This document shows, piece after piece, positions 56,011 to 64,000 of a stretch of 64,000 bases of DNA (the first letter of the stretch is position 1; each line of letters opens with the position of its first letter). Origin of the DNA: Enoplosus armatus (Eukaryota; Chordata; Actinopteri; Centrarchiformes; Enoplosidae). Location: contig NC_092202.1 in the NCBI RefSeq assembly GCF_043641665.1, positions 15,550,036 to 15,614,035 of the forward strand. The letters run 5' to 3'. The notes beneath the pieces were generated by a model. The model searched no databases and was not told the DNA's origin. It saw nothing but the letters and a program-made list of their open reading frames with translations. Both the position numbers and the translations under genes were made by a program.

Positions 56011-56570
56011 TCCTCTGGAGACCTGATCTTTGCTGTGTGCAGGGCAGGCTCCGACTTCGGTTCTAATACAGCGTGTTCTTGGCTCTTTCATAAAAGCCAC
56101 TAAGCACTTTAATCTTCCACTGCCTCAATTAAAACTCTCCCCCTCACACTGATCCAAATGGGGGGTGGGGGGGTTGAAACACAGCCCTACTGTACCCATA
56201 CAGCCTCTGCTCATTCGTTGCAGAGTTTCTTTTCAAGGTGAGAAAGACGCAGGCTTCGTTTTTCTGATGAGCGCAGGGGAGGTTTCGGGTTCGTGGCTTT
56301 CTGTCCTGCGGGTTAGGACAAGGACAGTTTGAGGAAAGTCAGACTGGCGTTTCGTTTCACTGGAGATGTCCGGGCGCTGTTTGTTCCCGTGACTCAGCGG
56401 TTTCTCATTTGGGGGAAAAAGACAGCGAATCATCAGGATTTGTTGCCCCACTCATCTCTTTTATTGGCTTTTCAGCTGAGCCGCAGTTCCCTAGGAACGA
56501 AAAGTCTACACAAGATTTGCCTCATGCTTATGTTTGCCTTTTATTGATGATGTCATCAATATCATAAAGC

Positions 56571-57347
56571 ATGTATGTAGCACATATGGTGCTGTATATG
56601 ATATGTACTGTAAACCTACCCGCGTCCAGTCACAGAGCTGCAATTACAGCTTTAATGATAACTACTATGACTAATAATAATAATTGTAGCGATGAGAGTC
56701 AAGCAGGCCCCATGGCGGCAATAGTCAGGCGTACCAGGACCACGATCCACAGGGACCTGCGAGACGAGAAAGCACAGTATCATCCAGTCTTAAGTGTTCA
56801 TCTTCACCCCGATGTCTTAAATATGAGGGCAAAAACAGTTTCTTCTGTACTCCGAACCACTTCAGACTGGACCCACTCTCAGATGCAGGGCTATAAATGG
56901 CTCATGACTCATAGCCGATCAGTTAGCCGGCTGATTAAGGCCAGTTTCCTCTGCTGTCTACACAGTGGCCCATCCACCCACCAGGATGGGCAAAACTCCC
57001 AACCCTTTCACAACACACAGTACAAACTGCGAGCCACCTCAGGAAATAAAAACTGTTATCACACATCACATGTTTTTTTTGTTTTTTTTTACACTTGCCA
57101 ACCACCTGGTTTCCTTTCTAATTTTGAACAATCCAGGAGCAGAAATAGCACCACTTCCTGTGAGTCAATGGATCGTTCACAGGAAAGACTTACTGGTTTC
57201 GTGCAACATCACTTTGATATTGGTGGAATGCAACATTCAAGTGGCGAAACATTTTGTTTTTTTAATTTTTTATTTTACATGAAAACATTGTGGATGGTTT
57301 CCCTGCAAGCGGTGGATTGTGATGTCGTACGAAAAAAAAGAGCCTGA
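56571..57347 (+). other. Longest open frame, 258 codons, probably not coding
   Basis: This is the longest ATG-to-stop frame of the window. It begins MYVAHMVLYMICTVNLPA and has an inner ATG (MAAIVRRTRTTIHRDLRDEK). The composition is mixed, with poly-N from an AAT run and Phe-rich parts from poly(T). There is no domain, signal peptide, splice context or CpG start. I see no evidence that it is a gene; a retroelement or chance origin is more likely. Confidence 0.15.
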
Positions 57348-57654
57348 TATATTGATAACTGGTGGCCAAATTGTCAGTGCCGACCAAAACAACCAACACA
57401 CAATAAATAAACAATTCAGCGTTTTCATTTTCTCATCTGCCACCGTGATTATTAAAGTTTGGTTGAATAGGGTTGGGGGTTCCAAGGAAGATCGCGGTCA
57501 TGGTTAAAAGAAGGCGGTTGGTAGGAGGCCACGCTACTCACAGTAATTATTCAAATGGCCACAAGAGGAAGTAGGTCGTTTTAAGCATTTGAACGATTGA
57601 TGAATGCTATCAATTTTCTCAGAAGTTTAGTGGGCAGTTTGACATGACATTTTT

Positions 57655-57740
57655 CTGAGCGTGTTCATGCTCCCCACAGGATGAACCCTTTTGATTTCCA
57701 TGACTCTCATGCCTTTGGTCTAGCACCAGCTTTAAGAAGT
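57655..57740 (-). repeat. Degenerate fish repeat unit
   Basis: GTTCATGCTCCCCACAGGAT then GAACCC matches the TTCATGGTCCCCAGAGGATGAA core, with the continuation TCATGCCTTTGGTCTAGCACC. One unit remains. Confidence 0.45.
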
Positions 57741-58164
57741 ATTATCGGGGCTGGTTTAGACTTGTAAGCCTTGCCTTACTTTTAAAGACAGATGTTTACA
57801 AATGGGGGGTGGCGGAGACAGAGAAAGTCAATTCTAATTCGAGGACCGCTATCGACAGGCGCGACACAATTACTGGGTTACTTCTCTGATGTCTGCTCTG
57901 ATTTGTCTGGAAATGACTCAGCACGGATAAAGAGGAAGTAGCCAGTGTGTCCAGCTGATCCAGTGACTGTTCACGCTGTGACTCAGCTCGGCGGGGACCA
58001 AAAGAATCGGTCTTAAAATCTCCACGTTTACTGTTCGTTCTATGTGTTCTTCATCTTCACCCAGATCTTCAGTCTTGGCAATTTTAATGCTGAGGCAAGG
58101 GTTACAGAGAGGATTAGGATTAGGTTTAGGTTATAGTTAGGATTGAGATTAAGCATGCGGGGGG

Positions 58165-58208
58165 GTGTGTGTGTGTGTGTGTGTGTGTGCGTGTGCGTGT
58201 GCGTGGTG
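58165..58208. repeat. (GT)n microsatellite with C changes
   Basis: GT run of about 40 bp. Confidence 0.9.
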
Positions 58209-58465
58209 CGTGCTGAGATGCTGAGATGCTGTAGGCCATCCTTTTGACTGGAGGCTGATTCTTAAATCATCAGCTGTTTTTCTGTGGGTAAGGAAGGAGC
58301 TGTTGGAAATGTGTGTGTGTGTTTGCATGTTGTATCTGTGTGTCAGCAAGCATTCATGTATCCATGTTATTATGAATATCAATGACCCAATATATGTGTT
58401 CTTTCTATTTTCTTTTGTTTTTATAACGTGTATTTTTTTAAGTGTGTTCCCAGGCCGGCTTTGAT

Positions 58466-58468
<3 letters not shown>

Positions 58469-58502
<34 letters not shown>
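58469..58502. repeat. (TG)n microsatellite, 34 bp
   Basis: Pure run, followed 18 bp later by a poly(T) tract at 58518-58535. Confidence 0.95.
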
Positions 58503-58504
<2 letters not shown>

Positions 58505-58581
58505 ACCCTTTCATGAATTTTTTTTTTTTTTTTTGGACAGCAAACAACAACACAGATGGTCTCTGAGGATGACACTCAGAC

Positions 58582-58595
58582 GTCGCCATAGCGAC
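58582..58595. promoter_or_regulatory. X-box-like palindrome
   Basis: GTCGCCATAGCGAC is a near-perfect inverted repeat (5-bp arms GTCGC/GCGAC) that fits the RFX consensus GTNRCC(N0-3)RGYAAC at most positions. It also contains two CpGs. Confidence 0.3.
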
Positions 58596-59261
58596 CAAGA
58601 GCCTTGCCGCCAAAAAAGAAAAACCTTTTAGCTGAAAACATCTGAGCTGACATCTCTGGCTCTGGCAGCATATTCTCAGATGTCCAACTCAAAAAATTCA
58701 CTTCATTTTGCCTAACAAGGAGCCGTACTATGATACGAGGACTATACGTCCTCCTGTGATTTTATTTTTTAATATATCTGCGTGTATAAGTGTATTGTCT
58801 GCAAATAATCAATCCCTGATCCTTCAACACTCCCTTGATATAAGGTCAGGTTCTGGCTATTCTCTGGACAGCCATTATTCAAAGAAAAAAAAACAACCCA
58901 ATACCATAATGGGGAAATGAAGAGATAGAAATGAGGATGAAGATGCTAAGTGAATAGGTGGGGGCCAATGACAGAAAAATAGGTTTAATGAGCGTTTAAT
59001 CTCAACATGGCGTGGTGTGGCTGCTAATGATAATGAGACAACTTCCATCAGTCTCCTTCTGCTCAGACTCCTGCTGCCACAACACATGATGGCTGAACAC
59101 AGTGGACGGGGGCCACCTCTTTAAGTGCTTCACTTGTCCCACTTTTCCCAAATGACGCGAGAAAGTAGGCTACACAATCACCAGAGCTGTAAAAGTCGAG
59201 ATCTTTAGATCTTTCCAGGAAACTGTAAATTAACTGGCCTCATAAAGTTGATATGGGCAGT

Positions 59262-59515
59262 AGGGCTGCAACTAAGGTCGTAATTTTCATTATCGATTCA
59301 TCTGCCTGTTATTGTCACGATGAATCTTTTAGTCTTTAAAATGTGAAAAATGCTCGTCACAATTTCCCACGCCTTCAAATTGCATCTTTTGTCCGACCAA
59401 CAGTCCGAAACCCTGAAGACTCTGCTTTTACCGCCATAGACGACAAGGAAAAGCAGCAGATCCTCACATTTAAGCTGGAACCAGCAACTGGCAACTGGCG
59501 TAATCGTCGCATCTC
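59262..59515 (+). mobile_element. hAT-like MITE, second copy of the GGGCTGCAAC family
   Basis: AGGGCTGCAACTAAGGTCGT and TTTTCATTATCGATTCATCT begin it. AAGGAAAAGCAGCAGATCCT and CACATTTAAGCTGGAACCAG are shared (reversed) with 17113-17328, and the other end reads ATCGTCGCATCTCT. Diverged, with no target duplication identified. Confidence 0.7.
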
Positions 59516-59516
59516 T

Positions 59517-62500
59517 AATGCCTATTTACACTGTTGGTGATAGTTCTCTGTGTTCGTCACTACGAGGGACATTTATATATCCTTGAATTCTTAAATTTTG
59601 TCCATACACATTGGCACTGGGTTTGTTTTTGTTTTTTTGCACTAACAAAAGCAACGACGTGTTTCTTTGTCATCAGGCACAAGGCTGCAAAAAGAGGATA
59701 GTTACATCATGGATTGTTGCTATGCCTGTCAGTCGTTCCATCCTAGCACGTATGTAGCATGTAGTCTACAACGATACAACTTTAAACCACAACCATCAAT
59801 TTTGCCCGCAGAAATGGCAGCTGTTCATGAACTTGAAATCTTGCGTTGCCTCCACCTCTGGGCGACTACAGTTTTAAAATAAGAACCCTGGAAAGGTTTC
59901 CTTAATGTGCACTTGTTGAATACATACAGCACATATAACATGCTAATATTGATCCTACTACAACCTTTTTGCCATGTCAACAAACCCAGAGCTTGACCAA
60001 TCTGCCCATGCTACCGTTTCTTAGCTACATTTGGACAGCCGCCGCTTGATGGGAGGGGGTTTGGAGAATGTTTGATTGCCAATGTGCGAGACTCGTGCGT
60101 TTTATTAGATGGTCAGTGTCGAAATTGAAGTAGACAAAGTATCGCGAAACGATCCTTTACGTATAAAGCTGATTTTCTCCGAAGGGCTCTGTCTTTTTTT
60201 TTTTATAGGAAGTGGGATGTTAAGCATAAGCGTGATAAGCATATTGTTTCTTTCGCCCAGTCTTCATATTCTCAAAGTTGGACCTTTTCTAGTGATTTCA
60301 GCACTGGACCAGCTATCAAGATGATTCTAATGAAGCTCAAAACACCGATGGGTTCAACCACAGTGATCGTTTCCCTGATGAACTGCCAAACCCAGTCATT
60401 TGCTGAGCGCCAGGCCTGCATTAGCGCTATACTGACGCGTAGTGACAGGTTTGAAAGCCAGCTCTGTGCTGAAGTGGGAGCGCGCTCAGTCTGACACTAA
60501 GCAGGCGTCTCTCCCATCTGATTTATTGATGGCAAGATCCATCCATTAGTAATGCCTGGGGGACCCTGGGGTGGCGCGTGGATCAATGGAGCTTCTCTGG
60601 TTCAGACGACGCAAAGGTGTCTGGGCAAGTCAGAGGGGTTTTTGGCTCGGCGAGAGGTCACAGAGCTGAACACCAAGAGGACACCGAGGCAGTCGGATGT
60701 GGTTTCACTTTCTAAAACAGAGAAGCCCACCTTTGATCCCATGCAAATTGTGAACTTGGTCGTCTAGTTGGGTGCCACTCTGAGACATTCAAAGTTCCAG
60801 CCAGTGGCCGAATGGTTGTACTCTAAATGCTTTTTTTAAAACGTAAGACAAAAAGCTTCCACAAAAAAAATCTATATAAGGACAACACAATCATAAATCG
60901 TAAATGTAGTACACGTATGCGCGCTTGCTACTCGTTCACCTTTGCTCGTTATACATTTATGCCCCCGGCAGTTTGAGTCTCTTTTATATTACTTCTCGCC
61001 TCCCTCAGCTTGTTTCACTTTCTGTTCCCTCTGGCTTGTTTCCATGGCACCTGTGACCTGTATCCCGTCTTCAGAAACACACAGACACACTTTCTTGAAT
61101 GCATCAAAAGAGAGGGAAATGCTACAGGCACCACTTCAGCACCTGCCAGTAGGATAGACTACGACATTGTGATGTGGAGCCAATTGTAGTCCTGATTTTG
61201 GTGTTCTGACTGATGGCACCATGTTGGACAGAATCCATCGGGGTCAGTGGAGATAAAAATAATGCCGCATGTCATGTTGACAGATGGATTCAGGGACCAT
61301 TGATTTACATAGTATCAGGGGAAAAAGGGAAAACCTTTCTTTTTGTGTTCTTGCTGGATTTTTGGGGGTTGCCTCTCGACACAACTAATCATAGTCTACC
61401 TGTCCTCCATTGTCTTGTCCCCTATAATTATCTGTATGCCAGTTGTTTGATAAATATATATGCTCCTTTTTATAGGGCTTGAACATGCTTTTCCGGGCCG
61501 CATGTTAAGACACTTGCACAATTGTTGTTCGCAGAGGTTTGCATGGCTCCATCGCAGCCCACTGGCCGAAACCCGAAATTTAATGGAAAGCTCCACCTTA
61601 GCCGCGGCGGTGGGGGCGACATATATTCGGCCCACCCAGCAATCAGAAGAAAACAAACGTGTACTGGACCGTGACGTGCTGTTCCCTCGTGCTTCGTTCT
61701 CCTCCGTCTCCCTTTTAAAATTGAACCTGGTGAGGTTGGAGACAATGATTAGCTGTGATCACACAGCACAGGAGCCGACACTGTAACACCACACGCAGGT
61801 CTGTTCAAGATTCAAGATTAGAGCAGCTCTGGGCTCCTGTGAAGTTGGGGGTTGGTCTAACAGCGTGTGGGTGTAATGCCAGCTTGATGGGATAAATGCA
61901 TTACAGTTTTTTTGATTCTGAAAGCACCCAAACAGTGAAGGAGAGAGAGGGGGGCAGGGCAAGCAGAAACAGAATGAGAATGGAGTATATGTCTCTATTC
62001 TACGTGTTAAAGATCATGACACTCTTTGTTAAACGTCAATCAAGTGACAAATAGAACATTTCTTGATACATCACTTACGCGCATTTAATTAGCCCAGACA
62101 GGGATGGTATTCTCTTTCGATTGACGAAACGTTCCCTCGACAGAGCGGGCGAGTTCATGGGCGAGTGATTTCTTCAGACACGCAGGACAGGGAGGGCCGA
62201 GCGGCGTGGACGTTTTCCGACAGCAGAAATTACATCTTAAAAGTTTGGAAAAATTAGATCAGAAAAGAGCGTTGGTAGATGTCACGGAAATGGAGGAGGC
62301 CGAGTCACAAGGATGAAAGTAAATGGTAAATGGGCTTCACTGTTATGCCGCTCTTCAACCCGCGACATCTACTGGAAAGAGACCAAGAGAGGTTGTATCT
62401 GCAAAACCTCTTGAGTGCACTGAACTAAGCACTTTATTGCATATGAGTTCGACTTTTCATTTCTAAGAGGAAGATTGTGTTGTTCCTTGGAAACTTACAT

Positions 62501-63110
62501 AATCTATCCTTTTTGAAGAAGTTGTAGCTTTTAATCTTGAGGGAACATGTGAAATTGATGTGAAAAGTGGGAGCTCATCGTGTGGGCGTCTAATTGCCCT
62601 ACTTTTCGATTTTCTGACTGTACATATTGTTTATGGGCAGGGTTTATGCTGAATGTGGTGTTTTAATGCAGAGCTTCCAGTCCAGCCTCTGGTATGAGAT
62701 GGAACTGGGGAGCGATTGAACAAAGGCACAATCTCTGTTATTGGTTTCCTGTTATTTCTGCCATCCGTCAGCCTCAGTAGAAACCCTACGCAGAATTGAA
62801 TAGAAAAAGACATTCATATAATAATATGTATATAAAATCTGCATTTTGTTTACTATTGATAACTTATTCTCTAGGCCTCATCACCTGAGGGGCCAAACTG
62901 GCCCCTGTGGGTAACACTGTGGGGAGGGAGACATTCAAAGTAATTAGAGAGAAAGGTTACCAGGTTACAACAGAGTGTATGTTTGTGTTTGAGTCGGGCT
63001 GGATCTGAACCCACAGGAAAGATTTCAAAGAGCACCGTGCCACAAATGGCCTTGATCCAGCTTGATTAAAAAGCATATTATGTAACCTTTGCCCTTCAAA
63101 GTGAGAGACA
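59517..63110. other. Gene-free stretch
   Basis: No supported exon. A 71-codon frame at 60552-60767 (MPGGPWGGAWINGASLVQTT...) has a fairly protein-like composition but no domain and no splice context. A SINE-type tail GTAAATGGTAAATG occurs at 62321-62334. CpG-poor throughout. Confidence 0.45.
62321..62345 (-). repeat. SINE tail fragment
   Basis: AGTAAATGGTAAATGGGCTT equals the tail of the 36807-37011 SINE. Only the tail is kept. Confidence 0.4.
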
Positions 63111-63111
63111 G

Positions 63112-63122
63112 GTGTGTGTGTC

Positions 63123-63155
<33 letters not shown>
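63112..63155. repeat. (GT)n microsatellite in two parts
   Basis: A short run at 63112-63120, then a pure run at 63126-63155. Confidence 0.93.
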
Positions 63156-63156
<1 letters not shown>

Positions 63157-63527
63157 CATTAATCTCCCAGGCCTGTGTCATCCTAATATACACCTCATAC
63201 TGTCGAAATCTTATTAGATTCACAGTACGAACTCATCTCCATCCAATGACACCTCAAGGCCATGGCTTCACGTGAGACCAGGGAAAAGAATACGAGTTGG
63301 ATTTCTCCATCTGTCTTTGTAAATGCTCTCATCCAACCAATTCATTCTGATGTCGCAGTTGGTGAGAAACGAAACAAAACATCTCTCTCAGAGGTCAGAG
63401 GAATCTAAACGGTCAACACAAGATGGCTTGATCCACACATCCCCCCCCGGGTGGATTTGGTGCAGTTGAGCACAGATTTTTTTTTTTTGGACACTTAATA
63501 CTGAGTGACATCCTCCATTGATATGGA

Positions 63528-63569
63528 AGTCTACGATATGAGTGTCATAGAGTCTACGATATGAGTGTC
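63528..63569 (+). repeat. Short tandem duplication (19 bp, period 23)
   Basis: AGTCTACGATATGAGTGTC occurs at 63528-63546 and again at 63551-63569, identical. Confidence 0.95.
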
Positions 63570-64000
63570 CCAAAGACGATCAGGAACGGACTCATCAGGT
63601 CTGATCAAGACCTTTTTAATGGATAAGAATTATGGCAAAGCCTGGGGGGTTAAGTGTAAGCAACCCAAAGCACGTTGTTAGGGTTAAGTCGCTCCCTTTA
63701 CCTTGTAGTCTTGGTTAAAAATGGGGGAAAAAGCCAATGCTGACTTTAAGCAAGACGGGTCACGTAGACTTTTTCAAAATTTAACCAAAACCACCATCGC
63801 TAGTGTTTTCGTAGCCTGAACCTGCTGGCGGGTCGCAGGATACGGACCATTTCATTCTCTAATATCAAAGTTCAAAGCTTTGTACACCCAATAATTCACC
63901 CCAACCTCCTCCATGTGACTTCTGTTCGGTATAAGTACATAATGTTTCTTGGATTAGCAAAAACATTGCCATTTAAAATAGCCAACAGCCCTGAGATGAG

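Larger units (their letters stand above)
55532..59260. other. No supported genes between the last MITE and the hAT-like MITE
   Basis: Besides the entries above I recognise nothing. A GGATTAGGATTAGGTTTAGG stretch (58115-58134) is a degenerate telomere-like piece. Confidence 0.45.

Noticed and set aside
58149..58613. 154-codon minus-strand frame with (HT)n tracts
   Set aside because: Built from two GT microsatellites and poly(T).
1..64000. CRISPR arrays, prokaryotic operons, phage or antiviral defence systems
   Set aside because: Nothing of the kind is present; repeats are eukaryotic transposons and microsatellites, and frames are short and intronic in character.

Overview
The window reads as teleost fish nuclear DNA, probably a percomorph. 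This is an inference from the dense (CA)n/(GT)n microsatellites, the many short degenerate transposon relics (hAT, TTAA-flanked MITEs, several LINE types, a tRNA-derived SINE) and the absence of long uninterrupted reading frames, operons or bacterial-type genes. Almost all long open frames are chance frames in repeats or CpG-rich DNA.

The only convincing gene-like signals lie on the + strand and fit the 5' part of one long gene. A CpG-rich block (about 1,940-2,260) ends in a coding first exon of 29 codons (2169-2255) with a strong start context and a CAG|GTACAC donor. About 50 kb downstream a second promoter-like block (about 52,120-52,511) leads to another 29-codon first exon (52512-52598) with an AAG|GTAAAT donor. 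Both exons end in phase 0, so they could be alternative first exons spliced to the same downstream exon, which must lie outside the window. I could not name the gene. Between them, at 35577/35578, a branch-point consensus, a nearly pure pyrimidine tract and CAG|GTAAGT form a textbook recursive-splice (ratchet) site, followed 44 nt later by a second GTAAGT donor. This is the layout of a vertebrate recursive-splice exon. Joined to the first exon it would give a stop at its third codon.

The rest is intron or intergenic DNA full of relics. At 0.4-4.1 kb two near-full-length copies of a TTAA-flanked MITE lie in inverted orientation around the first exon. At 5.2-6.5 kb there is a CpG-rich block and a broken hAT transposase C-terminus (minus strand). 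At 11-16 kb there are fish-type degenerate repeats, LINE 3' ends, and an inverted repeat pair bracketed by ~100 bp direct repeats. At 17-28 kb there are hAT-like MITEs, one with an intact 8-bp target duplication, and a minus-strand LINE 5' region with a CRE and an endonuclease start. At 30-43 kb there are more MITEs, a 33-bp minisatellite, a SINE, and a LINE ORF2 fragment split by a MITE. At 46-52 kb there are several LINE fragments, one enclosed by 49-bp direct repeats. From 52.7 to 64 kb the sequence is sparse, with microsatellites, one hAT-like MITE and repeat fragments.

No tRNA, rRNA, CRISPR array or complete protein-coding gene was found. Family assignments rest on recognised motifs and within-window comparisons; no database search was possible.
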